Origin: Prunus persica | Taxonomy: Eukaryota; Streptophyta; Magnoliopsida; Rosales; Rosaceae | Direction of reading: 5' to 3' | Length of the DNA: 64,000 nucleotides | Assembly: GCF_000346465.2 (NCBI RefSeq) | Contig: NC_034014.1 | Coordinates: 4,922,461-4,986,460 of the forward strand | Shown: piece after piece, positions 35,901 through 47,104 of the stretch | How positions within the stretch are numbered: the stretch's first letter is position 1 | Layout of the letters: each line of letters starts with the position of its first letter | Notes under the pieces: generated by a model | What the model was told of the DNA's origin: nothing | Databases searched by the model: none | Seen by the model: the letters and a program-made list of their open reading frames with translations, nothing else | Translations under genes and position numbers: made by a program

Positions 35901-36772
35901 TTTGCTTGTCAAACAGGTTATAAGCAAGCTCGAACGCCGCACAGTTGCCTACCATGAGTCAGGGCATGCTGTTACAGGCTGGTTCTTAGAATATGCAGAA
36001 CCATTGTTGAAAGTGACCATTGTTCCTCGAGGTACTGCTGCACTAGGGTTCGCCCAGTATGTTCCGAACGAAAACCTCCTCATGACCAAGGAGCAGCTTT
36101 TTGATATGACCTGCATGACCCTTGGTGGTAGGGCAGCTGAACAGGTAGCTATCTATGAAAATTAATCTTATTTTTTGGATGAGGCTTATAATGCAAATTG
36201 TTTATATTACTTCTAGTAATTCTTCATTCTCAAGTCTTGGAACATTATTAGTCGTGTTATGATAGTGATGGTGAGCATATTCTGTGGTGCAGGTTCTGTT
36301 GGGAAAAATCTCGACGGGAGCCCAAAACGACTTGGAGAAAGTGACAAAGATGACCTATGCCCAAGTTGCAGTCTATGGTTTTAGTGACAAGGTGGGTCTC
36401 CTTTCTTTCCCTCAAAGGGACGATGGGTTTGAGATGGCAAAGCCCTACAGCAGCAAGACTGGGGCCATTATTGATAGTGAAGTGCGAGAATGGGTGGGTA
36501 AGGCGTATACACGCACAGTTGAAATCATAGAGGAACATAAAGAGCAAGTAGCTCAAATTGCAGAACTGTTGCTTGAAAAGGAAGTTCTTCACCAAGATGA
36601 CCTTCTCCGGGTGTTGGGGGAGCGACCATTTAAATCAAGCGAAGTCACCAACTATGATAGATTTAAGGAAGGTTTTGAAGAGAAAGACGATGAGAAAATA
36701 GTGGAGATTCCACTAGTTGGGTCCGAGGAAGATGGCTCTTCGCCCCTTGAGCCCCAGGTTCTGCCTACTTAG
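31421..36772 (+). CDS. FTSH10: Mitochondrial ATP-dependent zinc metalloprotease FtsH (FTSH3/FTSH10-like, m-AAA)
   Basis: Exons: 31421-31471, 31545-31776, 31913-31984, 33044-33177, 33928-34407, 34567-35334, 35917-36144, 36293-36772, giving 814 aa with every junction in frame. It forms hexameric m-AAA proteases in the inner mitochondrial membrane facing the matrix, degrading misfolded membrane proteins and processing precursors. Visible: an Arg/Ser-rich presequence ([17 protein letters not shown]); transmembrane segments near 140-156 and 272-284, bracketing the intermembrane domain; Walker A GPPGTGKT (367-374); Walker B IIFIDEID (422-429); second region of homology with RPGR (485-488); zinc site HESGH (592-596) with third ligand Asp668; acidic C-tail. 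FTSH3 and FTSH10 are near-identical paralogues, so the number is a best guess. Intron 3 (about 1.06 kb) holds a CT microsatellite (32885-32912). Introns 4 and 7 hold a tandem duplication and an inverted repeat. Confidence 0.95.
33205..33378. repeat. Tandem duplication in FtsH intron 4
   Basis: A TA microsatellite is followed by two diverged copies of a unit of about 80 bp sharing AGAGTCGC, ATCATTT/TTCATTT and GATATAAAGCCAAGTCAATT. Confidence 0.75.
35697..35773. repeat. 15-bp perfect inverted repeat in FtsH intron 7
   Basis: TTTGATCTGGACCTT (35697-35711) is mirrored exactly at 35759-35773 with 47 bp between. Possibly a very small foldback element. Confidence 0.6.
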
Positions 36773-36849
36773 TAGTTATTGAGGAGGAAGTTGTCTGTAA
36801 TTGTACATTAAAAAGGAAAATTTTCTTCAACTCTTGTGCTAACTATTTC

Positions 36850-37670
36850 AAATATTTCTTGTATGGACGAAATCTGTATTATACGTTGATTGCTATCTTA
36901 TGACTACAGCATTTTCAATGATGTCATAGACTACTAGTCTTTATTTTTCAGATTCTCAACTCACAGTGCGATGTTGATTTTTTCCAAAAAACATTATTTG
37001 TTGGTGACCGTGAAGTCAATGACCATGCGTTTTATAAGCATCATTATAGTATTAAGAAATTGGCACCAAAATGCTTGCATGCTTTTGCTTTTATGATTGT
37101 AAATTGTACTTTAGTTGGTCAAAGATTTGATGATATAAACAAGATTTTCATGTTATGTTTCCAACAAATCAATCATAATCTACCACCTAAAGAAAGCTAA
37201 CAAAGACAAAAAGAAATGAACTTTGTTAAAATGATTTCTCACAATTACTTAAAAGAATCGTTTGTTCATGAGTGTGGGGGTTAAGTTTCTATGCGTAAGC
37301 TAGAAGCTCTTGCGCCTGTGATATCCCTAATGCTTTTTTATTTATCTTCTTTTTCTTGTGAAAGGGAATCCAACCTTTGACCTAATTTTCGCTACGCGTC
37401 CGACCACTTGAGCTAACCCCAAGGGGCAAGGGCTTGTAGCTTGAAGGCTTGAAATGTTTTCAGATATGTCCTTTGCTATTTTTATAAAAAGAAAGTCAAA
37501 AAGATGTAGTTCGTGCTTTTATTAATTTATTTTCGCTGTTAAATTTTGAATTGTGAAGGGGTGGCCAGTCGCATAACATATGTTTCTAGACGTTGAGTCT
37601 GGCTGGACCAATATCAAAGAGGGTGGTAGCTTTGACCTTCCTGTGGATTTCATTATTATACTTTAAGCCT
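36850..37670. other. Spacer between FtsH and the HAD pair
   Basis: The 3' flank of FtsH, then AT-rich sequence without a recognisable gene. Confidence 0.5.
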
Positions 37671-37672
37671 CC

Positions 37673-38015
37673 TATATATATAGAGTTCTCTCAATTTAAG
37701 CCTGTCATCTGTATCCTCTTCTCTGCACACAACTTCTTCCTCATTCATTCAGTCCTTATTTACATCTCTCTCTCTCTGAGGTACTTTTTCTTCCCCATAA
37801 TAGCTCTCAAATGTTGCATATTCATTGATGGTTGTGTTGAAAAAAAAAAAAAATTAAGTTGCGATAATTGGTTTCTCTCTCTCTCTCTGATAATGAATAA
37901 GAATCTGAAATGAATCCTCGCATTGTGATGCTTCAACTAATTCCACTTTTTTAGCTTTCTTTTTCATATCTATGAACTGATGACGCTCCTTTCGTTTGAA
38001 GCTTTTAATTTGTAG
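37673..38015 (+). promoter_or_regulatory. TATA box and 5' UTR intron of HAD gene A
   Basis: TATATATA at 37673-37681 would place the start near 37705. A leader exon would end at GAG/GTACTT (37780/37781) and a leader intron would end at TTTGTAG (38015), six bases before the ATG. The paralogue has the same arrangement. Confidence 0.55.
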
Positions 38016-38021
38016 AGTAGA

Positions 38022-40027
38022 ATGGATTTCCAAAACCAGTATCAGCAGGCTGATCAGATGCCAAAATATGAGTGTCTTCTCTTTGGTAAGTCTTTTTTAC
38101 TTCATTTTTTAAAAATCCTTCTTTAAGTCATTATAACTAATAACTTGTGTCAGATTTCAATCAACATATTTCTGTGTTGTTCTTTGCATCTGCAACCTAG
38201 CTAGCCACTTTTCATTAGTACCAACAATAACATAAAACTATTTGTGTTGTAGATCTAGATGATACCCTTTATCCCTTGAGTTCTGGAATGTCTAAACAAT
38301 GCACCAAGAATATTGAAGGTACAGTATATAATTCATCACCCTTCCATCCAAAACCATTTTCATCCATTATCTAATAATTACAAGAAAAAATCAATCTGAT
38401 TATTCTTGTATCTCTTTTCTCAGAATACATGGTTCAAAAACTAGGCATAGCGGAAACAACAGTCACTCAGCTTAATCAAGTGTTATACAAGAATTATGGG
38501 ACATCAATGGCTGGTCTAAGGGTATGGCCACAGATTATAATATCCTAATTTTTTTAAAAATAAATTTTATATCATTAAACTTTCTTACAATTTTTTCTCC
38601 TGTCCAGGCCATTGGTTATAACTTTGACAATGATGACTACCATAGGTACCAAGTTTCCTCCTCCCTTTAACCTCTTTTATTTTTCATTATATGATCTGGT
38701 GCATATCAGGAAGTATGAAATTATTTCACAAATTCCCCTTTTACAGTTTTGTTCATGGAAGATTGCCCTATGAGGTACTAAGACCTGACCATGTCCTTAG
38801 GACTCTGCTGCTGAGCCTGCCGTATCGAAAACTCGTAAGCTGCAAGTTACATATGGAAACAAGTTGATCGTAACTAAAACTTTTTGTTTCAAGATATAAT
38901 TTCTCTGATGATGTTTTGGCTTTACGATATGAAACAGATTTTCTCAAATGGGGACAAGTTCCATGTGGCAAAAACTCTTAGCAAGCTTGGATTGAAAGAC
39001 TGTTTTGAAGGAGTTATATGTTTTGAGACTCTGAATCCCATCAGTGATAATGAAGACTCAAAGTCCACAGGCTGCAGAAACGTTTTTGACCATTCTTGTT
39101 TATTTGATGCTGGATCAGCACTTCCAGTGACTCCAGTTGTTTGCAAACCATTTGCAAATGCATATGAACAAGCCTTTCAGAAAGCCAATATTAACCCTCA
39201 AACAACTGTAAGACAACTGATCTGGCACTTCTAATAACCCTTCTTAATTGTTTTAAATTTTATGTGAACTTTTACTTTCCCCCCTTCTTCGAGCATCTCC
39301 AATGGACTAGGCAAATGCGTCATTTGACAACCTATGTGACACTTTACTCCAAAGGATGAGGCAAATAATTAATATAAAAATAATGTGTCCCCAAATTGCC
39401 CCATGACTTTTCAACAAGGTATTTTGCCTTTGCCAAGAGGTGAGGAAAATTTTCCTTTGCTCCTAACCTTGACCATTTGGAGCTTAAGAATGTGGCAAGG
39501 CAATTTTAATTTGCCTTGCTAGAAACCTAACCCCTTGAACATGCTCTTGTTTCTTACCATGCATTCCTCAACCAAAAAAACTTCAAAATGACCCTTTTTT
39601 TTATTTGTTTATTTATACATTTCATGTATAATTCAGTTGATGTAACAGTGAATTTACCACTTGTTGCAGCTCTTCTTTGATGATAGCATCCGCAACATAC
39701 AGGCTGGAAAGGATATGGGTCTTCATACTGTATTGGTAAGTTATAAAAGAAAAGGATTTTTCAGTTCTTGTTAAATACGGATCCTGAGTTCAAATCTTAT
39801 AAATGAAAGTTTATTGTATTGTTGAATAAAAATTTTAATAACGCGTTCGCACCAAAATGTATGTATAGGTGGGCACTTCCAACAGAACAAAGGGTGTGGA
39901 TTATGCAATAGAGAGCATCCACAATATCAGAGAAGCACTGCCAGAGCTTTGGGAAATCAATAATAAGAAAGGCATAAGCAGAAGCTTTTCTGGTAAGCTG
40001 GCAATGGAGACATCAGTGACTGCCTAA
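38022..40027 (+). CDS. HAD-superfamily phosphatase, SDT1/pyrimidine 5'-nucleotidase type (copy A)
   Basis: Exons: 38022-38085, 38253-38318, 38424-38521, 38608-38645, 38747-38834, 38938-39207, 39670-39735, 39869-40027; 282 aa, all in frame. The family (yeast Sdt1, plant 'suppressor of disruption of TFIIS-like') dephosphorylates small phosphomonoesters such as pyrimidine mononucleotides. All four HAD motifs are present: DLDDT (22-26, nucleophile Asp22 and acid Asp24), Ser121 in IFSNGD, Lys188 in VCKPF, and LFFDDS (209-214). The small cap between motifs I and II carries NYGTSMAGL and HGRLPYE, typical of the subgroup. It forms a tandem pair with the gene at 43016, which has the same exon-intron structure. 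Intron 6 hosts a MITE (39291-39546). No signal peptide, so probably cytosolic; the substrate is not determined. Confidence 0.92.
39291..39546. mobile_element. MITE in intron 6 of HAD gene A
   Basis: It begins GAGCATCTCCAATGGACTAGG-like sequence, and the reverse complement of its end reads GAGCATGTTCAAGGGGTTAG. The length is 256 bp, with internal TTTGCC/GGCAAA words. It is absent from the equivalent intron of gene B, so it arrived after the duplication or was lost from B. No clean target duplication. Confidence 0.65.
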
Positions 40028-40189
40028 CTATATATAGCTTCAAAGTCCTTTGAGTAAAACAAGCAGCATGCAGGCCGGAAGTCGGAGAAAATCTTAAGTG
40101 TAACTAGTTTGTATACAATCATGTGTTTATCGCTCCAAATATTTTCCTCCAACAATTGGCTTAGTATATATATTTACATGTTTATTCTA

Positions 40190-42300
40190 ATAAATGTATG
40201 ATCAATGAAAAAGAAATCTGCTTTTCTGATTTGTGATGATCAATCACACCCCTCTATTCCCCACAACCTCTCTTGATCTTTACAAGAAAGTACAAAAGAT
40301 TAACTCCGACGAACTACAAATAATTGGAGCAAATTAAAATCCAGAAAGGAAAAAATGACAATTTTACCGAAAATTATTAATTGTACAAGATAAAAAAAAT
40401 GGTGCCTATTATTGATGAAAATTATTGAAAAGTTTGCTAATATCCACCATGCTGTCACTCAATTATTGGACAGGTGTGCTTGAGCCTTTGAGGGTACCAC
40501 AATGGATAACAACATGCACCGACGAAATTAATCTCAAAATTCTAGACAGCAGCAATTGATATGATTTGTTCATAATATCGACCCTTTCACCCCCTTCATT
40601 TCTAACAATCAAAGTATTCACATGAGAAATTGGTGTCTGCTGTGACAACTTTGGGTTTTCGTAATACCAATCTAATACTGAAAAAATTGTCCTAACCTAA
40701 ACAATGAATAAATAAACATCATGATAAGATATCAATTTTTGAGTACCAACTAATGGGATCATTTTTTATTTTTTATTGAAGATAACTTCGACGGAATGAG
40801 GGAAACTTTATTGATAAAATGAAGAATTACAACGGAGAACAACACACCTGACTCCGACTCAACAAATCACATAATATAGCGTCCTAAATAAGATCAGAGG
40901 CACCTCAAACCAAATAAAATTGTTCACATTATGCAGACCGAATCGAGTAAGTCGGTCTACAACACTATTTGCTTTCCTATGAGTAAATTGAAAAAGAGAG
41001 TCAGCAATCTATTTTTGAAGATGCTTTACGTCTTCAACAATAGTCGGTGTACTAACTAATGGGATCGTTGTTTTATTTGTTCATGTTGCGTTGCATTCTG
41101 AACCCTATTTGTTTTTAGTAATTAAGATGTCATGTCACCTACTATATCAATTAAATATCTTCGTAAAAGAAAAGTTCTCCACACGAAGGATTGACAATGA
41201 TACCACCCAAAATCAAAATGTTTCGCTGTACTTAAATAGTAATTAAGATAAGATAAAGGCTTAATATCCAGATAAAGGCTTAACATAAGATAAAGGCTTA
41301 ATATCCAACAAACATAAACACTAAAATGTGCCAAAGAAATAAAAGATTGAATTTTTTGTGAGGTTTGGGTAATCAAGACAGTTTCGTGGAAGCGTAAATG
41401 AACAACATAAACGCTAAAATCATCATATTACTATATGTTTGAAAATAAGATATATTAAAGTTTAGGTAAATGAACGGAAAATACGATCTATTTATAGAAA
41501 GTTGCTGGAGTGCTCTTAAGTTTTAAGTTGTAATGAAGAGAAATTCTTGAATCCGACTGTCGGACTAATATTTTATGTTGGTCTACATCTTTGAGTGTAT
41601 TCAGTGGCGGAGCCACTCCTAGACCTGGAGTGGCCTTGGCCCCCCAATATTTTTATCACTCCTCTATTATATTATATATAATATATATAATTTGTAATAA
41701 ACAACTTAGAATTTAAGTTAAAATTTCATCCAAAACAAATTATACATGACTCAATTAGAAATATTTAGCTATAAACATGTAAGTATTGAATACTTAAGTA
41801 TTTTATATACTTGTATTTTCTACTTCGGCCCCCCAAAATTTACAATTCTAGCTCCGTCCTTGAATGTGTTGCCATATACAGCAGACGAAGACAAAAACTT
41901 ATATTGAGAAGGATGAATCCTAGGAAGAGAAAGCCTTCTATTGTTTGAGGATTTTTGAGTTTGATAAGGTGTTGCAACTTGCTATACCTAAATAAGAAGA
42001 GATTATTTGAGTAAGAACTCTCCCATAAAAAAGGGCAAAAAATTGCTTTGTCATGAAGATTTTTTCTGTTGCTCAAAAAAGCATCAAATCAAAGTGAATT
42101 TCAGGGACGTGGCTAACCGGGTACGTATAACGTATGCCCACAAAAATAAAATACCAAAGGCTCCTGGCGAAAACGACACGTGTCCTAATCAAACGCGATT
42201 TTTTGGCAGGCATGTCGCGTAAAGCAGGCACGTGTCAGGTTCGCATAGGGCCACGTAATGCGTAAAAAATGGGGTTATGACTTTGACGTTCGAAGAAATT
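40190..42300. other. Spacer between the HAD paralogues
   Basis: No gene seen. It holds short direct repeats of GATAAAGGCTTAA (near 41243-41300), a nonautonomous hAT element (41602-41862) and, at its right end, the promoter of gene B. Confidence 0.5.
41602..41862. mobile_element. Short nonautonomous hAT-like element
   Basis: The left end reads CAGTGGCGGAGCCACTCC. The reverse complement of the right end reads CAAGGACGGAGCTAGAATTG. Flanks AGTGTATT and AATGTGTT match at 6 of 8 positions, like a decayed 8-bp target duplication. The ends resemble those of the 3.9-kb hAT at 9486. It is 261 bp with no coding capacity. Confidence 0.65.
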
Positions 42301-42340
42301 GAAATCCAATATTAAAATGACGGGTGTGTGGCTATTTAAA
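42177..42340 (+). promoter_or_regulatory. Promoter of HAD gene B with two G-box/ABRE motifs and TATA box
   Basis: GACACGTGTC (CACGTG 42177-42182) and GGCACGTGTC (CACGTG 42229-42234) lie about 155 and 100 bp upstream of a TATA-like TATTTAAA (42333-42340). A CCACGT core is at about 42251. ACACGTGTC is a strong ABRE-type core, so ABA or stress responsiveness is plausible. Copy A has no such cluster next to its TATA. Confidence 0.6.
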
Positions 42341-42403
42341 CACTTTCACGCTTCCGATTATTTTCTCGCTCTCTCTTTTCCCTTCTAAAAATCCTCTCTT
42401 GTT

Positions 42404-42409
<6 letters not shown>

Positions 42410-42444
<35 letters not shown>
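42410..42444. repeat. (CT)n microsatellite in the leader of HAD gene B
   Basis: CT run downstream of the TATA box. A leader intron would then run from 42482 (TG/GTAACG) to 43009 (TTCTAG). Confidence 0.8.
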
Positions 42445-42451
<7 letters not shown>

Positions 42452-43015
42452 AGTATCTACTACTGCGGCCATTTGGATCTGGTAACGCTCATTTTCTAGT
42501 CTTTGAATGCTTTTTTTTTTTTTTTTAATTACTTTAGAAGTTTGGATCTTTTTCTTTATATTTTCGTTGAGATGAAGCATCGTTTTCTGATTTCTCGTTC
42601 ACAATTTTTGAAGTTGTAGAAATCAAATATTGGGTTTTATTTTGTCCATTGTAATGTTTCTTCAATGTCTATACTTTCCTGGATTTGAGTGATCTTCTTG
42701 CTTTAATCGGGTGTGGGGTGTGAATGTTTTTGCACCTTTGATAACAGAAATGTAATGTGTGAGTTTGTTACCTTTTCTTTTGTTATCCAGGGCCTTTTAG
42801 TTTTGGATTTTTTTTATGTTTTGGAAATAAAAGATTGAATTTTTTGTGAGGTTTGGGTTTGAAGGCATTGTGATTTTCCATCAAAATGAAGTTTTAAAAT
42901 GTAAAACATTGGAAGTTTTATTACTACTTTTAGCATTTAGGATTTTTTGGTTGAAGTTGTTTATATGCTTAATGCTTTTCTTCAATTCCTCTGGTTTGAA
43001 GCCTTCTAGATCAAG

Positions 43016-44597
43016 ATGGAAAACGAGGATCAATATCAGCAATATGACTGCCTTCTATTTGGTAAGCCTTAATACACAGGTTTTGTCGATTTGAAATTTA
43101 TGGTTCTCGAAGGCGGAATAACAACTAACTGTTTTGATTTCCAGATCTAGATGACACCCTATATCCTCAGAGTTCAGGGATTTCAGTACAAATCACTAAG
43201 AATATTCAAGGTGAGGAATGCTTTATGATTATGGATTTTAAAGCTTTATGTGAAATGTTCATTGTTTGAATAAAGTTTCTATGAATTTTTCGCTGTAGAA
43301 TATATGCTTCAAAAGCTTGGCATGAAGGAAAGTGAAGTTCCTGAATTGTGTATTTCATTATACAAGGATTACGGGACGACGATGGCTGGTCTTAAGGTAG
43401 GGTGATTATGATCCCTTCAACTTTTAATTTTTGTTTCTAAAAGTATTTCAGTCAGAACAGAATGATAATGAACTTGGTTTTGCGTTTTTCCTTATTTCCA
43501 GGCTCAGGGCTATAACTTCGAGTATGATGACTTTCATAGGTACCAAATGCTTAACCTTAATTTGTGCTCCTATTGTTTACGACAATCATATGATCTTGAT
43601 TTGTCACAATAATCATTTTTGCAGTTTTGTTCATGGGAGGTTGCCCTACGATTCACTTAATCCTGACCCTATTCTCAGGGGTCTTTTACTTAGTCTACCT
43701 ATCCGGAAAGTAGTAAGTTTTATTGATCAATCTATACTCTCAAACGTGGTCTTTAAAAAAAAAAGGGGAATGTTTTAACAACAATGCTTTCTTCTCGTGT
43801 TATGTTGGTCATTGTGTGTAGATTTTCACAAATTCAGACAGGGCACATGCCGCTAGTGTGCTCGGGAAGCTTGGAATAGAGGACTGCTTTGAGATGATTA
43901 TATGCTTCGAGACTCTGAATCCCACCAACAATGCTGATGATTCTGTTGGTGCCAAAGAAACTGAAAATACTGAACAACCAAATACTGGTTCTGTAATTTC
44001 AAAGACCCCAGTTGTGTGCAAACCGTTTGAGCGTGCATATGAAGAAACTTTTAAGATTGCAAACATCAACCCCAAAAGAACGGTAAGATTTTTTATTTTT
44101 ATTTTTATAACTACGGCAATTGACTTTGCCACAGGTCTCATAATTGGCAGGGTACTGTTTGAAATAATAGGGTGTATACTATTTCTTAGTGCTTTTCAGT
44201 TCATTTTGTATACTTTTACTTGTCTTCAACATTCTTCAATTCGTTTTGTGATTTCTTTTTTGTTTCCAGTTATTCTTCGACGATAGCATTCGCAATTTGC
44301 AAACTGCAAAGGAGTTGGGGCTCCATACGGTAATGGTAAGTTACTAATACCAAATTCGGGCAAGTAAAATTTTGCTGTTTCTGAGAAATGATCTATAAGG
44401 ATATCGTTCTCACCAATATGGTTTATGAAATTGCTGTGTAGATTGGCACATCTCACCGAACTAAAGGTGCGGATCATGCATTTGAGAGCATCCATAATAT
44501 CAAGGAAGCATTGCCAGAACTCTGGGAAACCACTGAACAGTGTGAAAATGTTCGATATTCGCGAGAGATTGCAATCGAACAACCAGTACAAGCTTAG
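43016..44597 (+). CDS. HAD-superfamily phosphatase, SDT1/pyrimidine 5'-nucleotidase type (copy B)
   Basis: Exons: 43016-43061, 43145-43210, 43299-43396, 43502-43539, 43625-43712, 43822-44082, 44270-44335, 44442-44597; 272 aa. Internal exons 2-5 and 7 have exactly the same lengths as copy A (66, 98, 38, 88 and 66 nt) and all splice phases match, proving tandem duplication. HAD motifs: DLDDT (16-20), Thr115 in IFTNSD (Ser in copy A; both are accepted at motif II), Lys179 in VCKPF, LFFDDS (200-205). The N-terminus is shorter than copy A by about six residues, and the linker before motif III (about 150-172) is diverged, suggesting relaxed constraint there. The C-terminus ends differently too (QPVQA). 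Same general phosphatase role; the substrate is unknown. Confidence 0.92.
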
Positions 44598-45040
44598 GCC
44601 ATTTTTAAGTCATCTGAAATGTTGAGAGCTACATTCATCACAGGCAACCATATGGCTGATGTGTTTTCTTATTTATGTGATTTTCTCGTACTCTGGAATT
44701 GTAGAATTGTATTATATATGTAAGCTTAATCTAGCAATACTGTTTCTAACATGCTGGAAAGCCCCTTCTTTTAATGACAGTAAAAACTGTTTCTACCATA
44801 TTTATTTTTCACTGTCATGTCCATGTTAAGTTTTCTCATACAAATTGGGTGACGATTAAGATACGTCACATTCTACAAATAGCTTGTTCTACGTTGCCTA
44901 GGCTTTTATGTTCCTTTTCAACTTCCTTTTTTTTTTTTTTATTTTTTTATTTTTATTTTTTAATTTTAACTTCCAAATGGTATTTCTAAAGATAGGCTAC
45001 TCATTGATTTGCTAGGAATATGATATTATTTGAGACCTAA

Positions 45041-45593
45041 GAGCATCCACAATTGGGTTCCGTAAACCACTTCTTTAGACAAATTTTAGGGAGGAATTGG
45101 AAAAATACAACTCCAACCATAATCTCTATCTACCTCCAAAAATAGAGGCTTCTAGGAGCTCTTAAATTTGAGGAGAGAGAAATGACTCATAATGGTTCCC
45201 TATAATTTAACGTTGCTTTATTTAATAAATATTTCAAACCTTTAAGTAATGCTAATTATTTTTTAATTGAGATGGACCAATTAAAAAAGAGTTATAGTAT
45301 TTATGACTCCCTAAACTAGAGAGTATGATTGGAGTTCAAATTTTATATAGAGCTCCTAAAATAAGATAAAAAAAACTAGTTAGCATTAATTAAAAGTTTA
45401 AACTATACATAAAACAAAGCAGCATTAAATAATAAGGAGCCACTAGGAGTCCTCTCTCTCCTTAGATTTAGGAGTTCCTAGAGGTCTTCCTATTTTAGGA
45501 GGTGGATAGGGAGCATGGTTGGCGTTGTATTTTTCTAATTCTTCCCTAAAATTAGTTTAAGGAGGTGGTTTAGGGAGCCCATTATTGATGCTC
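45041..45593. mobile_element. Inverted-repeat MITE, 553 bp
   Basis: It starts GAGCATCCACAATTGGG; the reverse complement of its end reads GAGCATCAATAATGGG. The arms extend about 150 bp with shared words AAACCAC, AGGAGCTC/AGGAGTCC and GGTGG. No coding capacity. It lies about 440 bp downstream of HAD gene B. Confidence 0.65.
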
Positions 45594-45914
45594 ATTTGGT
45601 ACACCGTATTAGACTATGGATAGGAGTAAATAGTCCATGTCAGGTGTTTGGTGTCAACTTGTATTATTTAAGTACCTGACTATTTTAAACAGGTTGTACT
45701 CTTAATACTCTTCTTACTTGACTAACTAATACAACCCACACATCTCGGTTTAGATAATACACTCTTAATTATACAACTAGGGAAAAAGAACACACACAAT
45801 TCATGTGAAAAATCCGACGACGCTATGTTCATCTTCTTCTCCCTAGGGCTATCTTCTCCAAAGTTATTCTTTGCCATCTTCTCCAAAGTTATTCTCTTCA
45901 CTCTTCTCCATGTA

Positions 45915-45919
<5 letters not shown>

Positions 45920-45956
<37 letters not shown>
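45920..45956. repeat. (CT)n microsatellite
   Basis: About 18 CT units in noncoding sequence. Confidence 0.9.
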
Positions 45957-45958
<2 letters not shown>

Positions 45959-46239
45959 ATACGCTTTTTCTCTCCTCTTCTTTCTTCATCTTCTGTTTCT
46001 TTATATATTTCCTTTTTTATTAATTTTTTGTAGAAATTAAATTATGATTTTTTCCTTTTTGAAAGCAACACGACCGTACGCGGAATTTCATTTTGAAATG
46101 AAAAATCCCTAGACATGTATTCAATACTCCATATTAGCTTGAACACCCTCTGCATCTCCTTGTCTAACCAGAAATATTGTTATATGAACAAGCCAAAATG
46201 CTATAAAGATGAATCTTGCCAAACGTGCATTTTAAGCTA

Positions 46240-46560
46240 TTCTCTTTTGGAGAATAGTCGCGGCTATACTTTTAAGATATTTTATTTTTGGAGTATAGCC
46301 GCCCGTCTATACTTATACAATATTATAATTTCTGGAGTAGAGCTGCCCGTCTATACTTATACAATATTATAATTTCTAGAGTAGCGCCGCGCGGCTATAC
46401 TTTTAAGGTATTCTTTTTTGGAGAATAGTCGCGGCTATACTTCTAAGATATTCTATTTTTAGTATAGCCGGAATATTCTATTTTTAGCTATACTTGTATG
46501 ATATTATAATTTTTGGAGTATAGCCGCCTGGCTATATGATTAAAATATTCAATTTTTGGA
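46240..46560. repeat. Tandem array of a short unit with dyad core TATAGCCG..CGGCTATA
   Basis: About six diverged units of roughly 45-60 bp carry a palindromic core (GGAGTATAGCCGC then GGCTATAC or CGTCTATAC), followed by an AT-rich spacer such as ACAATATTATAATTTC. The array ends right at the 3' end of the prolamin-like fragment. Single copies of the same core recur near 54569 and 58399-58495. Confidence 0.8.
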
Positions 46561-46762
46561 AGACCTTGCAACAAGCAGGGCCTACTACAAATTTACCAGT
46601 AGATATTGAGGTATAAATTTCCCATGCGTACCCAAGAACGTTCTGAAGTGATGACCGACACTTCGCTATGTCACCCAGGTTCCCTGGCGGCAGCAGCCCT
46701 GGGATCCCTGGAGGTAATAAGCCTGGGGACCCTAGAGGCAATAGGCTTGGGATCCCTGGTGG
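46532..46762 (-). pseudogene. Prolamin-like (ECA1/EC1-type) secreted protein, 3' part separated by copia insertion
   Basis: It continues in frame from the 5' part at 51572-51699 once the retrotransposon and one copy of the 5-bp duplication are set aside; the original frame would be 118 codons including stop. It reads as proline-rich repeats (G-I/S-P-G/S-L-L-P) and then the Prolamin_like core: DIAKCRSSLQNVLG, WEIYTSISTGKF, VGPACCKVFQ. In relatives this cysteine-rich domain continues with a NC..PKMFP-type tail. Here the frame ends early (LNILII) where the TATAGCCG array begins. One expected Cys (GCV in relatives) is Tyr (GYA) and the usual CW is CR. So the domain was degrading, or the family is diverged, apart from the insertion. 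Family members include egg-cell-secreted peptides. Confidence 0.75.
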
Positions 46763-47096
46763 TGTTAGAATTCAGACTATGATCTGAATTGTAACTTGCA
46801 TGTTACTAAATGCTACTGAATGAGTAGAAGTTTAAGAGGAATTTTCAAAGTGAGAGAGAGCTTGAGGACAGAGCAAAAGGAAGAAGTCTGTCATTCTTCT
46901 CACGCACACACTGTGCACTAATAACAGCTGGAATAAGATATTCCAAATTACATCATCCAAATCTAGCCATCCATTCTTCTATTCTAAGATTAGATCTTAG
47001 CTGTCCACTTGGACTATAATCCAAGGGCTCACATTTAAATCTGTAAACTTAAACTAAATACAAAATCATATCAGCTAAAACACTTATATTTCAACA
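46763..47096 (-). repeat. copia 3' LTR (element orientation)
   Basis: Direct repeat of 51239-51571; TG...CA ends; polypurine tract on its inner side. Confidence 0.95.
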
Positions 47097-47104
47097 CTCC
47101 CTTC

